Below, in pieces: positions 24,840 to 33,500 of a DNA stretch of 64,000 nucleotides (positions are counted from its first letter, which is position 1; every line of letters starts with the position of its first letter). This DNA is from UBA11606 sp049437325 (GTDB lineage: Bacteria > Actinomycetota > Acidimicrobiia > Acidimicrobiales > Aldehydirespiratoraceae): NCBI GenBank assembly GCA_049437325.1, contig JBMTIM010000004.1, positions 1-64,000 of the forward strand, in the 5' to 3' direction. The translations under genes were made by a program, and so were the position numbers. The notes under the pieces were generated by a model, which was not told where the DNA came from, ran no database searches, and was given only the letters and a program-made list of their open reading frames with translations.

Positions 24840-25794
24840 CGGTCAGATCATCGAGGGTCGTGCCGCGCGCCCCCTCTCCATCCTGGGCCCGACCGCGTCT
24901 GGCAAGTCGTCACTGGCGCTCGGGGTGGTCGAGCTCCTCGCAGCGCAGGGCCAACCCGCCGAACTGGTGTCGATCGACTCGATGCAGGTGTATGCCGGCA
25001 TGAACGTCGGCACGGCCAAACCGACACCCGCGGAACAAGCTGCTGTGCCCCACCACCTCATCAACCTGGTGGATCCGTCCGAGGTGTTCACCGTTGCGGC
25101 GTTTCAGCGGAGCGCAAAGAAGGTCATCACCGACATTTGCGCACGGGGCGCAGTACCGATCCTGGTTGGCGGTACGGGCCTCTACCTTCGATCGGTCATC
25201 GACGATCTCGACATCCCGCCGCAGTTCCCCGACACTCGTTCGGTTCTGGACGCTGAACTCGCTGCGGGTACCTCGATCGAGACGATGTACGAGCGGCTCT
25301 CCGAGCTGGACCCGACGGCAGCCGAGCGGATGGAGCCGAACAATGAGCGGCGCATTCTCCGCGCGCTGGAGGTGGTGCTTGGCAGCGGGCGTCTGTTCTC
25401 TTCGTTCGGGCCCGGTCTCGAGACCTATCCCGCTACACCGTTCGTGCAGGTGGCGATCCGATGGCCGCGCAACGAACTCGACGAACGAATCGAACGACGC
25501 TACGCCGATCAAATGGCAGCTGGATTTCTCGATGAGGTCCGGTGGTTGCGCAAGACCGGCCCGAGTCACACGGCTGCGCAAGCTCTCGGGTATCGGGAGC
25601 TGCTGGCGCATCTCGATGGCGAAACCACACTCGACGATGCGCTCGAGCTTGCGATCACTCGGACCCGCCAGTTTGCTCGCCGACAGGAGCGCTGGTTTCG
25701 TCGCGACCCGCGGATCGTCTGGCTCGATGCTCCCGTCGACCCCGCTGACGCCATGGTGGTGTGGGATCAGGCCCTTGCTGGGTCGGTTCCTTGA
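24832..25794 (+). CDS. miaA: tRNA dimethylallyltransferase
   Basis: MiaA transfers dimethylallyl from DMAPP to A37 of tRNAs reading UNN codons. The protein opens with the P-loop GPTASGKSSLA and continues with SIDSMQVYAGMNVGTAKPT, the VGGTGLYLRSV block and the QFARRQERWFRRD motif. I prefer the ATG at 24832 (320 residues); an in-frame ATG 30 bases earlier is possible but lies inside the previous gene. The start overlaps the upstream TAG by 8 bases. dapF follows after 34 bases. Confidence 0.95.
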   Translation: MSSGQIIEGRAARPLSILGPTASGKSSLALGVVELLAAQGQPAELVSIDSMQVYAGMNVGTAKPTPAEQAAVPHHLINLVDPSEVFTVAAFQRSAKKVITDICARGAVPILVGGTGLYLRSVIDDLDIPPQFPDTRSVLDAELAAGTSIETMYERLSELDPTAAERMEPNNERRILRALEVVLGSGRLFSSFGPGLETYPATPFVQVAIRWPRNELDERIERRYADQMAAGFLDEVRWLRKTGPSHTAAQALGYRELLAHLDGETTLDDALELAITRTRQFARRQERWFRRDPRIVWLDAPVDPADAMVVWDQALAGSVP

Positions 25795-25828
25795 ATCACC
25801 GACCAGAGTCACCTCTGGACCTGCGACA

Positions 25829-26665
25829 ATGGAGCACATGGCCGAGTCGATCCACCTTTCGAAACACCACGGGCTCGGCAACGACTTCTTGGTGTGCCTC
25901 TTCGATCACCTGCCCGGTGACGCGCCTGCCCGGGCGATTGCGTGGTGTGATCGTCACACCGGCATCGGTGCCGACGGTGTGATCTTCGGCCTGCCCGCCG
26001 CTCCCGGGAGTGGATCCGACATCGTGATGCGATTGCTCAACAGTGATGGCAGTGCAGCAGAGATCAGTGGCAACGGGTTGCGATGCTTTGCACAAGCGGT
26101 CGCCCGCCGGCAGGGACGTCGCGACGTCAGGATCGACGTCTCGACCCCGGCCGGCATTCGTTCGTGTGACGTCCATGCCACCGATGACCCGGCCACGGTC
26201 ATGGTCACGGTCGACATGGGCACCGTCCGTTCAGGACCGGATCCCGATGCCGGCCATCGGATGGCGGCATCGGCGGCACCGTTCGCATCGGTGAAGCGGT
26301 GGGAAACCGGCGATATCGGCAACCCGCACGTGGTGTGCGAAGTCGATGATCCCGACGCCATCGACTTGCAGGTCGTCGGGCCTGCGATCGAATCACTTTT
26401 CGCAGCAGGTGCCAATGTGCACTTCGCCGCTGTTTCGGGCGACGACGAGCTGTCGATCCGCGTGTGGGAACGCGGCGCCGGCATCACGAACGCCTGCGGA
26501 AGCGGTGCTGTGGTTGCCGCTGATGTGTTTCATCGTTGGGGCCTGGTGGGTCGAAACGTCATCGTGCACATGCCGGGAGGGAACGCACGTGTCGACATCG
26601 GCGATTCGCTCAGGTTGACCGGTCCTGCCGTCCACATCGCCGACGTGGTCGTGGCCGACCGATGA
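25829..26665 (+). CDS. dapF: Diaminopimelate epimerase
   Basis: DapF converts LL- to meso-diaminopimelate for lysine and peptidoglycan. Both catalytic cysteines are visible: the first in SGNGLRCFAQ and the second in TNACGSGAV, with the intervening GNPHVVCEVDD block. The length of 275-278 residues is normal. Two starts nine bases apart are possible (ATG 25829 or ATG 25838); the second would use GGAG overlapping the first codon, at short spacing. It lies between miaA and hflX, and three more dap genes follow hflX. Confidence 0.95.
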   Translation: MEHMAESIHLSKHHGLGNDFLVCLFDHLPGDAPARAIAWCDRHTGIGADGVIFGLPAAPGSGSDIVMRLLNSDGSAAEISGNGLRCFAQAVARRQGRRDVRIDVSTPAGIRSCDVHATDDPATVMVTVDMGTVRSGPDPDAGHRMAASAAPFASVKRWETGDIGNPHVVCEVDDPDAIDLQVVGPAIESLFAAGANVHFAAVSGDDELSIRVWERGAGITNACGSGAVVAADVFHRWGLVGRNVIVHMPGGNARVDIGDSLRLTGPAVHIADVVVADR

Positions 26666-26710
26666 CCGCGCAATGGCTCGGCGTGGTGCAGTGGATGGGG
26701 AGCGCTCGTC

Positions 26711-28153
26711 GTGACTGAACGCAACGGTGCACCGGTCTTCGACGAATCGGACGTGCCCGAGGATGCGACCGAGTGGCTCGACGCACGAGGGGACGGCGAC
26801 CACGCGTCGCATCGCGGTGCTTTTGGTGACTTTGGTGGCGAGTCGGACGGTCTCATCGAGCGAACGTTTCGGGAGCGGATCGTCTTGGTCGGTGTGACCA
26901 CCGCTGGGCGCGACCCTGAGGAGACCGATGCCAGCCTCGACGAGCTGGCTCTGCTGGTCGACACCGCCGGCGCTGACGCTGTCGTTCGACTTCATCAGCG
27001 CCGCTCGGCACCCGATGCTGCGACCTACGTCGGCAAAGGCAAGGCCCAAGAAATCAAGCAGGCTGCGGTAGCAGTCGATTGCGACACGGTGGTGTTCGAC
27101 GACGAGTTGACGCCGGCCCAGCAGCACAACCTCGAAAAGATCTTGGGTCGGTCGGCGCTCGACCGCACGGCGGTCATTCTCGACATCTTCGCCCAGAACG
27201 CGTCCAGCCAGGAGGGCAAGGCACAGGTCGAACTCGCCCAGCTTCGATATCGACTTCCCCGTCTCCGGGCAAGCGGGCGGACCTTCAGTCAGCAGGGTGG
27301 CGGGATCGGAACGCGAGGTCCGGGCGAGACGCAGCTCGAGGTTGACCGTCGGCGGCTGGTGCGTCGCGTCCACAAACTCGAAGCTGATCTTCGCAAAGTC
27401 CAGGCCCACCGCGAGACGCAATCGAAGCAGCGGTCGCGGACCCGAAACCGTGCCATCGCCCTTGTCGGCTACACCAATGCCGGCAAATCGTCGCTGCTGA
27501 ATCGACTCACCGAAGCCGATGTCCTCGTCGAGGACCGACTCTTCGCCACCCTCGACGCCACCACGCGACGCCTGGCACTGCCGGGAGGTGAGACGGTTTT
27601 TGCGACCGACACTGTCGGGTTCGTGCGAAAGCTCCCCCACCAACTCGTCACCGCCTTCAAGACCACGCTCGACGTGGTCAGAGACGCTGACCTCCTCGTT
27701 CACGTCGTCGATGGTTCCGGACCCGACCCAGAGGGCTCGATGGCTGCAGTGCGGGAAGTGCTCGACGAGATCGGCGCGGGCGACGTGCCCGAACTGCTCG
27801 TGTTCAACAAGGCTGACCGGCTCGACGTCAATCGCATGAGTGGCGCACATCGTTTGGTCGAACGATTCGAGGGATCGGTTGCGGTGTCCGCTCACTCCGG
27901 TGAAAACCTCGATCACCTGTTGGCTGTCATCGGTGATCGGGTCCGGTCGATGACCGAGCTCGCCGAGCTGATGATTCCGTGGGACCGCGGCGACGTCTTG
28001 GCATCGGTCCATCGCGAAGGGCAGGTGCTGTCCGAGTCGGCAGAAGAACAAGGCATGCGCTTGCGGGCTCGGCTCGAACCGGCCTCCCTTGGGGCGCTGC
28101 GCGAGTATCTGACCGAAGCATCGCCTGCCCCCATCGATTCGGAGACGCCGTGA
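26711..28153 (+). CDS. hflX: Ribosome-associated GTPase HflX
   Basis: HflX binds the large ribosomal subunit and splits stalled or stressed ribosomes. The 480-residue protein has the N-terminal HflX domain (THQRRSAPDAATYVGKGKA-type segment), a GGxGTRGPGETQLE linker, a helical region, then the G domain with G1 GYTNAGKSSL, G3 DTVGF and G4 NKADR, and a short C-terminal domain. It starts with GTG at 26711, and its TGA overlaps the GTG of dapC (GTGA). An N-terminal acidic extension of about 35 residues (VPEDATEWLDARGDGD) is longer than in E. coli. Confidence 0.95.
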   Translation: MTERNGAPVFDESDVPEDATEWLDARGDGDHASHRGAFGDFGGESDGLIERTFRERIVLVGVTTAGRDPEETDASLDELALLVDTAGADAVVRLHQRRSAPDAATYVGKGKAQEIKQAAVAVDCDTVVFDDELTPAQQHNLEKILGRSALDRTAVILDIFAQNASSQEGKAQVELAQLRYRLPRLRASGRTFSQQGGGIGTRGPGETQLEVDRRRLVRRVHKLEADLRKVQAHRETQSKQRSRTRNRAIALVGYTNAGKSSLLNRLTEADVLVEDRLFATLDATTRRLALPGGETVFATDTVGFVRKLPHQLVTAFKTTLDVVRDADLLVHVVDGSGPDPEGSMAAVREVLDEIGAGDVPELLVFNKADRLDVNRMSGAHRLVERFEGSVAVSAHSGENLDHLLAVIGDRVRSMTELAELMIPWDRGDVLASVHREGQVLSESAEEQGMRLRARLEPASLGALREYLTEASPAPIDSETP

Positions 28154-29271
28154 CCCACCCGTACGAGACGCCGTATGTTCCGCCGCCGTATCCCTACGAT
28201 CTGCTCGACGAGCTTCGCAGCATTGCGCAGGAGCGGTTCGGGTCGGTGATCGACTGCTCGATCGGTGCTCCGGTCGATCCTCCGCCACCCGCCGTCGTTG
28301 CCGCCCTCTCGACGTCGAACCTCGAACGCGGGTACCCACCGTCGGTTGGCACGCCTGGATATCGGGAGGCGGCGGCCCGCTGGCTGCAGCGGGTGGCCGG
28401 TGTCGACATCGATCCCGCAACGCAGATCGGTGCCGCAGTGGGCACGAAGGAGTTCGTGGCAATGACGCCGCACGTTCTTCGGATGCGAATGCCCCACCGA
28501 GACACGATTCTGTATCCCGAGGTGTCCTACCCCAGTTACGAGCAGGGCGCGATCTTCTCGGGTTGTCGAGCCGTTCCGGTGGCGGTCGATGACAGGTGGC
28601 GAATCGATCTCGATGCGATCGACCCTGCTGATGCAGCCCGTGCGTTGTGTTTGTGGATCAATTCCCCGGGCAACCCCGCCGGAGGCATCGACGATCTCGC
28701 TGCCGCAGCTGCGTGGGGTCGGGCCAACGACGTCCTGGTGCTTTCCGACGAGTGCTACATCGAGTTCACGTGGGACGGACCGCCGCAATCGATTTTGCAG
28801 AGCGGCGTCGACGGTGTCCTCGCAGTCCATTCGCTGTCGAAGCGTTCGAACTTCGCCGGCGCCCGTGCCGGCTTCTACGCCGGCGATCCCGATCTCGTCC
28901 AGTACCTGAAAGAAGTTCGAAAGCATGGGGGTCTGATCGTTCCGGGACCGGTGCAGGCGGCGGCCATCGTTGCGTTCGACGATCAGACGCACGTCGAGGA
29001 GCAGCGCAAGGTGTACCTCCAGCGGCTCGAGATCGGTATCGAGTTGATGCGAGCGGCGGGAGCCGCGGTCGAGATGCCAGGGGGTGGTTTCTACCTCTGG
29101 GCGGAGGCCCCAGCTCATGATTCGTGGGCATTGGCACGGGCTCTCGCTGAACGGTCGGGTGTCATCGTGAGCCCCGGCGAGTTCTACGGTCGTCGAACCG
29201 ACTATGTGCGCTTTGCCGCGGTCCAGCCCACCGCTGACCTGCAGCTCGCGCTCGAGCGAATGAACAGCTGA
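28150..29271 (+). CDS. dapC: Succinyldiaminopimelate aminotransferase
   Basis: A 373-residue class I aminotransferase whose position before dapD and dapE, and start THPYETPYVPPPYPYDLL, identify it as the actinobacterial DapC that makes N-succinyl-LL-2,6-diaminopimelate. NSPGNPAGG, SDECYIEF and the PLP-lysine motif SLSKRSNFAGARAGF are all present. The GTG start at 28150 overlaps the hflX stop (GTGA), so translation is coupled; the longer upstream frame is hflX shadow sequence. Confidence 0.9.
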   Translation: MTHPYETPYVPPPYPYDLLDELRSIAQERFGSVIDCSIGAPVDPPPPAVVAALSTSNLERGYPPSVGTPGYREAAARWLQRVAGVDIDPATQIGAAVGTKEFVAMTPHVLRMRMPHRDTILYPEVSYPSYEQGAIFSGCRAVPVAVDDRWRIDLDAIDPADAARALCLWINSPGNPAGGIDDLAAAAAWGRANDVLVLSDECYIEFTWDGPPQSILQSGVDGVLAVHSLSKRSNFAGARAGFYAGDPDLVQYLKEVRKHGGLIVPGPVQAAAIVAFDDQTHVEEQRKVYLQRLEIGIELMRAAGAAVEMPGGGFYLWAEAPAHDSWALARALAERSGVIVSPGEFYGRRTDYVRFAAVQPTADLQLALERMNS

Positions 29272-29333
29272 GCGCCCGAACCACGGCCGAGGAGTGGGGC
29301 CGGCGGCTGGGCCCAGCGCCGGGCAGCGAGCGA

Positions 29334-29339
29334 TAGCCT
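29334..29339 (+). promoter_or_regulatory. -10 box of dapD
   Basis: TAGCCT, 7 bases before the ATG at 29347. The 75-base gap also holds a perfect 12-base palindrome GCTGGGCCCAGC (29306-29317), which may be a weak terminator for hflX-dapC. Confidence 0.5.
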
Positions 29340-29346
29340 GCGGCAC

Positions 29347-30195
29347 ATGGCTGACCCTTTGCTTTCGTCGACGACTGATCTGCAAGCCCGTGTCGAGGCG
29401 CTCTGGGCCGACCGCGATGCGATCGATACCGACGATCCCGAGATCGTGGGAACTGTGACCGAGGCAATCGATGCACTCGACACGGGCGTGGCGAGAGTCG
29501 CGGAGTGGAATGCAGATGGCTCCGTCACCGTGAACCAGTGGTGCAAGTACGCCGTGCTCCTGCTGTTCAAGACCGCCAAGATGGACACCATCGAACATGG
29601 CCCGTTCGAGTACGCCGACAAGATTCCGTTGAAGACCGACTACATGGCCCGTGGGGTTCGGGTCGTACCCGGAGCCCAGGCCCGGTGGGGGAGCTATCAG
29701 GCGCCCGGCGTCGTGATGATGCCCAGCTACACCAACATCGGCGCGTACGTGGGGGAGAACACCATGGTCGACACGTGGGCCACGGTTGGGAGTTGCGCGC
29801 AGATCGGCGCAAACGTGCATCTCTCCGGTGGGGTCGGTATCGGAGGGGTACTCGAACCTGCACAAGCGGCGCCGGTGATGATCGGTGATGACTGCATGAT
29901 CGGGAGCCGAGCGATCGTCGCTGAGGGAGCCCGTGTAGGACAGGGCACCGTTCTCGGCGCTGGGGCCATCCTGACCGGCTCGATTCCGGTGATCGATGTC
30001 GAGACGGGTGACGAGATCAGCCGCGGCGAGGTGCCGGCATGGTGTGTGGCTGTCGCTGGTACCCGTCCCAAGTCCTTCGCCGGTGGTTCGTTCGGGCTGC
30101 CCTGCATCCTCGTGTTGAAGCGGCTCGCCGAGGGTGAGCGCCATGACAAAGGAGCCCTCAACGAGATCCTGCGCGATCACGGCCAGGCGGTGTGA
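29347..30195 (+). CDS. dapD: Tetrahydrodipicolinate N-succinyltransferase
   Basis: DapD succinylates tetrahydrodipicolinate with succinyl-CoA, the step that commits to the succinylase lysine route. The 282-residue protein has the N-terminal helical domain, the YKIPLKTDYMARGVRVVPGA-type junction, and a left-handed beta-helix of hexapeptide repeats (MPSYTNIGAYVGENTMVDT, IGDDCMIGSRAIVAEGARVG). The ATG has a -10 box 7 bases upstream and no Shine-Dalgarno sequence, so it may be leaderless. dapE follows 34 bases downstream. Confidence 0.95.
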   Translation: MADPLLSSTTDLQARVEALWADRDAIDTDDPEIVGTVTEAIDALDTGVARVAEWNADGSVTVNQWCKYAVLLLFKTAKMDTIEHGPFEYADKIPLKTDYMARGVRVVPGAQARWGSYQAPGVVMMPSYTNIGAYVGENTMVDTWATVGSCAQIGANVHLSGGVGIGGVLEPAQAAPVMIGDDCMIGSRAIVAEGARVGQGTVLGAGAILTGSIPVIDVETGDEISRGEVPAWCVAVAGTRPKSFAGGSFGLPCILVLKRLAEGERHDKGALNEILRDHGQAV

Positions 30196-30229
30196 GGTCG
30201 GACGATTGCAGTCAGGGAACGCAGGGCCA

Positions 30230-31309
30230 ATGGCGGGACTTCCCCGTGGCGATGTCTGGCAGCTCACTGCAGCGTTGGTCGACATTGCGTCGGAGAGCTT
30301 CCAGGAACAAGACATCGTCGGCGTGCTCGAGTCTGAGCTGCGCGCCTGCGACCATCTGATCGTTGATCGGATCGGTGACAACCTGATCGCTCGAACCGAG
30401 CTGGGCCGAGAGCGGCGTCTCGTGCTCGGCGGGCACACCGACACGGTCCCAGCAAACGACAACGCCGGGGCTCGGATCGATGGCGACCGGATGTTCGGGG
30501 TCGGCACCACCGACATGAAAGGTGGCGTTGCGACAATTGTCGAGTTGGCGCGTTCGGTCATCGAGCCGGCGGTGGACGTCACCTACGTCCTGTACGCACG
30601 CGAAGAGGTTGCGCTTGTTCACAACGGATTGCGCGAGATCGAAGCTCAACGACCTGAGCTCCTCGATGGCGATGTGGCCCTGCTCGGTGAACCGACTCAT
30701 GGCGCCCTGGAGGCTGGCTGCCAGGGCACCTTGCGCGCCGAGGTGACACTGCGCGGTGATCGCGCCCACACAGCACGGCCCTGGATGGGTCGCAATGCCA
30801 TCCACCGTCTTGCGGACCTGCTCATGATCGTCAGCGCGTTCGACGAACGTCGACCGCTTGTCGATGGCTGCGAGTACCGCGAGGCCCTGCAGGCCGTTCA
30901 CGTCGAGGGTGGCGTGGCCGGCAACGTCGTGCCCGACGCTGCGATGGTGCGGATCAACTATCGATTCGCACCTGACCGCTCAGCCGACGATGCCGTCGCA
31001 CATGTTCGGGCCCTCCTTGCGCCGGTGATGCAAGAGGGCGACACCTTCGAGGTGACCGACCTGTCACCCGGCGCACGGCCGGGACTGGGGGACCCGCTGA
31101 TCACCGCGCTTGTGGAGCGAAACGACCTCGAGGTGCGGGCCAAGCTCGGCTGGACCGACGTGGCGTTCTTTGCGGCGCGCGGCGTACCGGCGTCGAACTT
31201 CGGCCCTGGCGACCCGACCATCGCACACACGCAGGGCGAATATCTCGAGCGACAGTGGCTGATGGACACCCATGCCGCTCTGCTCGACCTCGTGACCCAT
31301 GGCGCGTGA
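30230..31309 (+). CDS. dapE: Succinyl-diaminopimelate desuccinylase
   Basis: A 359-residue M20 di-zinc amidohydrolase. The first metal ligands are in GGHTDTVPAND and GTTDMKGG, the catalytic Glu in YAREEVAL, and the dimerisation lid domain lies in the middle. It removes succinate from the DapC product. I chose the ATG at 30230, because the longer reading overlaps dapD out of frame. It closes the dapCDE set and ends 12 bases from the convergent lexA stop. Confidence 0.93.
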   Translation: MAGLPRGDVWQLTAALVDIASESFQEQDIVGVLESELRACDHLIVDRIGDNLIARTELGRERRLVLGGHTDTVPANDNAGARIDGDRMFGVGTTDMKGGVATIVELARSVIEPAVDVTYVLYAREEVALVHNGLREIEAQRPELLDGDVALLGEPTHGALEAGCQGTLRAEVTLRGDRAHTARPWMGRNAIHRLADLLMIVSAFDERRPLVDGCEYREALQAVHVEGGVAGNVVPDAAMVRINYRFAPDRSADDAVAHVRALLAPVMQEGDTFEVTDLSPGARPGLGDPLITALVERNDLEVRAKLGWTDVAFFAARGVPASNFGPGDPTIAHTQGEYLERQWLMDTHAALLDLVTHGA

Positions 31310-31321
31310 GCGCCGCAGAGC

Positions 31322-31951
31322 TCAGAGCTTGCGCATGACGGTGACGACCTTGCCGAAGATCGAGATCTCGGATGGGTCGAACACCATGTCGGTGAGCGAA
31401 GGGTTGTGGGGGACGAGCACGACCTTGCCGTCGCGTTCGTCGTAGGTCTTGACCGTCGCCTCGTCGCCCGGAATGCCGGCGACGACGATGTCGCCCTTGT
31501 CGGCGGTGGCCTGGCTGTGACAGACGACGAAGTCGCCGTCGAAGATGCCGATATCGACCATCGACTCACCGCGGACCCGCAACATGAACAACTCGCCGTC
31601 TCCGGTGAGGTCGGCGGGCATGGGAACGACCTCCTCGATGTTCTCGGTGGCGAGCACATCGGTGCCCGCAGCGACGTCGCCGACCAGTGGTACATGGCGA
31701 ACGGGGCGACGCTCGACGTTGGCGCCGGAGTTCCCTTCGTATCGGACCTGAATGGCACGGGGCTTCGACGGGTCGCGGACCAGGTAGCCGGCGTCCTTGA
31801 GGTTGTCGAGGTGGGATTTGACGGTGGCGGGGGACTTGAGACCGACGGCTTCGCCGATTTCGCGCACCGACGGGGGATACCCCCGTTCGTTCTGGTGCTC
31901 GACGATGACGTCGAGGATCTGGCGCTGACGGGGGGTGAGCGTGTCGGACAT
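31322..31951 (-). CDS. lexA: SOS repressor LexA
   Basis: A 209-residue repressor-protease. Residues 1-70 form the winged-helix DNA-binding domain (PPSVREIGEAVGLKSPATVKSHL recognition region); the self-cleavage bond is Ala95-Gly96 within GDVAAGTD; the catalytic dyad is Ser130 (RGESMVD) and Lys168 (EATVKTYD). The ATG at 31951 is chosen by family length; the longer reading upstream is non-coding leader. Four LexA boxes lie 128-197 bases upstream, so strong autoregulation is expected, and recA carries the same box. Confidence 0.97.
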   Translation of the reverse strand: MSDTLTPRQRQILDVIVEHQNERGYPPSVREIGEAVGLKSPATVKSHLDNLKDAGYLVRDPSKPRAIQVRYEGNSGANVERRPVRHVPLVGDVAAGTDVLATENIEEVVPMPADLTGDGELFMLRVRGESMVDIGIFDGDFVVCHSQATADKGDIVVAGIPGDEATVKTYDERDGKVVLVPHNPSLTDMVFDPSEISIFGKVVTVMRKL

Positions 31952-32071
31952 GGTGCCTCGCTGTGCGGTGGTGAGCCGGCCGGCTCGGGTTGTGGAAAAC
32001 CCTGTGGATGGTGTTGGGGACAGGTCGGGCGGTTGTCTGGGGACAACCTGTGGATTTCTTGCAGATGTTGC

Positions 32072-32102
32072 TTGACAGCGAACAGGTGTTCGGTATTGAA
32101 TA
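32072..32102. promoter_or_regulatory. Divergent lexA / LysM-gene promoter
   Basis: On the plus strand TTGACA (32072-32077) and TATTGA (32094-32099) form a promoter with a 16-base spacer, directed at the LysM gene; the first LexA box fills the spacer. The -10 sits in the palindrome TATTGAATA (32094-32102), which reads TATTCAATA on the other strand and can serve lexA in the opposite direction, with LexA box 2 in its spacer. Leaders of about 130-140 bases result on both sides. Confidence 0.65.
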
Positions 32103-32148
32103 GTCGAACGAGCGTTCGCCGGACACATGTTCGCCAAACATCCGTTCG
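32079..32148. promoter_or_regulatory. Four tandem LexA boxes
   Basis: Box 1 CGAACAGGTGTTCG (32079-32092) and box 2 CGAACGAGCGTTCG (32105-32118) match CGAAC-N4-GTTCG perfectly. Box 3 CGGACACATGTTCG (32120-32133) and box 4 CAAACATCCGTTCG (32135-32148) have one mismatch each, in the left half-site. Start-to-start distances are 26, 15 and 15 bases. They control lexA and the divergent LysM gene. The remaining parts of the 31952-32240 gap show no gene. Confidence 0.88.
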
Positions 32149-32240
32149 GTGTCAAGTACCAGCGGGAACAATCTTCACGGCGAAGGCTCCGGTCGGATCG
32201 AATCCGATCCCTGTCACACCCCCTCAGCAGACTGAATCCC

Positions 32241-32708
32241 ATGACCGCAGCTTTCGCCCCCGCCCCTCAGACCAGGTTCGTGCCCCGCACGCTTGCGCTC
32301 GTCCCCGAGACCGTCCCGAACGGTGGAATGCAGCCGAATGCTGTCGTTCCCTCTTCGCAGTCCGGCCAGACTGCCTCGATGGCGACTGTCCATTCGTTGC
32401 CGGTGCGGCCGTCACCGGCGGTGTACCGGCGTCGCCGCCTGGTTGCGCTTTCGATCCTGTTCGGATTGGTGTTGGGCATCGCCTCGTTCGTCTCGCAGGC
32501 GGAAGCGACACCGACCGCCGAGGGGCAGCGCGCAGCGTCGATCACGATCATCGTGCAACCCGGCGACACGCTGTGGGGTATCGCGTCCTCCCTCGACCCC
32601 GACGGGGACCCTCGCCGCCTCATCGGTGAACTCGAGCGGATCGCCGGCAATGGGGTGCTCCAGCCAGGGCAGCAACTCGTGATCCCCGGCCACGTCGTCG
32701 GAACCTGA
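32241..32708 (+). CDS. LysM membrane protein, probable SOS division inhibitor (ChiZ/YneA-like)
   Basis: A 155-residue protein: a disordered Pro-rich cytoplasmic head (1-65), RRRR just before one membrane helix (about 67-84), then an extracytoplasmic LysM domain (103-149, PGDTLWGIA ... GVLQPGQQLVIP). Divergent from lexA behind four LexA boxes, it matches the position and build of B. subtilis YneA, C. glutamicum DivS and M. tuberculosis Rv2719c (ChiZ), SOS-induced proteins that halt division or act on the septal wall. Function is inferred from this context. The ATG at 32241 is preferred over an in-frame ATG at 32127 that lies among the LexA boxes. Confidence 0.85.
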   Translation: MTAAFAPAPQTRFVPRTLALVPETVPNGGMQPNAVVPSSQSGQTASMATVHSLPVRPSPAVYRRRRLVALSILFGLVLGIASFVSQAEATPTAEGQRAASITIIVQPGDTLWGIASSLDPDGDPRRLIGELERIAGNGVLQPGQQLVIPGHVVGT

Positions 32709-32732
32709 GGCGGGTCCTGCCGCCACAGATAC

Positions 32733-33482
32733 TCAGCGACGGATGTAACGGGCGACGAGCACGCTGTCGTGTTCGAGGAGCCGGTCGAGTCGCATCTCGT
32801 GGTTGATTTCGAACGTTTCGCTGTGTGCGATGCGCACACTGCTGCCGCTCACCAGATTGGGTGAGATCGACAAACAGAGCTCGTCGACGAGTCCGGCATC
32901 GAAAAATTGGCCGTTCAGCGACGGCCCACCCTCTACCAGCACGACGCGTGCACCGCGCCCTGCGAGTTCTGCGACCACCGCATCGGGGGACGGACGATCT
33001 CCAGGAAGATGAGCCCACTCGGCCCGATCGCCGATGTCGGCCATTCGGTCGACGGGTGGCGCATGGCCGGTGAGCACGAGTGGCGGCTCGTCGTCGGGGT
33101 CCTGATCGGCAAAGAGTGGTAGATCGGGATCGAGATCGACCGATGCAGTCACGACGGCGAGCCGTGCCACCGGTGAACGGCCGGTCGCTTGCCGAACCGC
33201 GGCCACCTCAGGACTCGTGCGGGGGAGGCGGTAACGTTCGGCCCGAACCGTCCCTGCTGCGGCCACGATCCAGTCGCAGCTGGCGCGGATGGCCCGGAAG
33301 GCCTGGCGGTCTCCGTCACCACCCAAGCCCCCACTCACGCCAGCGATCGAGGAACCGCCGTCGAGGCTGGCCACCATGTTCATCATGATCCATGGTCGAG
33401 TGGCAGTCCCCGGCCGCTCGTCGAACGGATAGAGCGTCAGTGGGTCGATGTCGTCGATCGGATCGGGGAGCAACTGCCGCAC
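32733..33482 (-). CDS. RibD C-terminal-domain (pyrimidine reductase family) protein
   Basis: A 249-residue dihydrofolate-reductase-fold protein of the RibD reductase family: MMNMVASLDGG at the substrate/NADPH end, SCDWIVAAAGTVRAERY, ARVVLVEGGPSLNGQF and VDELCLSISPNLVSG. Relatives reduce the ribosylamino-pyrimidine intermediate of riboflavin synthesis or act on unrelated nucleotides; no deaminase domain is fused and no rib genes are near. I chose the GTG at 33482 (VRQLLPDPIDDIDPL, the usual family start), which has TACGGT 8 bases upstream; a GTG at 33575 would add 31 residues not typical of the family. Confidence 0.82.
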   Translation of the reverse strand: MRQLLPDPIDDIDPLTLYPFDERPGTATRPWIMMNMVASLDGGSSIAGVSGGLGGDGDRQAFRAIRASCDWIVAAAGTVRAERYRLPRTSPEVAAVRQATGRSPVARLAVVTASVDLDPDLPLFADQDPDDEPPLVLTGHAPPVDRMADIGDRAEWAHLPGDRPSPDAVVAELAGRGARVVLVEGGPSLNGQFFDAGLVDELCLSISPNLVSGSSVRIAHSETFEINHEMRLDRLLEHDSVLVARYIRR

Positions 33483-33490
33483 GAAGACAG

Positions 33491-33500
33491 ACCGTAGCGT
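33491..33500. promoter_or_regulatory. Symmetric -10 decamer upstream of the RibD-type gene
   Basis: ACCGTAGCGT holds TACGGT on the minus strand, 8 bases before the GTG at 33482, and TAGCGT on the plus strand pointing toward nrdJ with no start codon close behind it. Confidence 0.45.

Noticed and set aside
26393..28462. 689-codon minus-strand frame across dapF and hflX
   Set aside because: Antisense of two clear genes; no motif.
27913..30582. 889-codon minus-strand frame across hflX, dapC and dapD
   Set aside because: It crosses three confidently identified genes and intergenic sequence; shadow frame.
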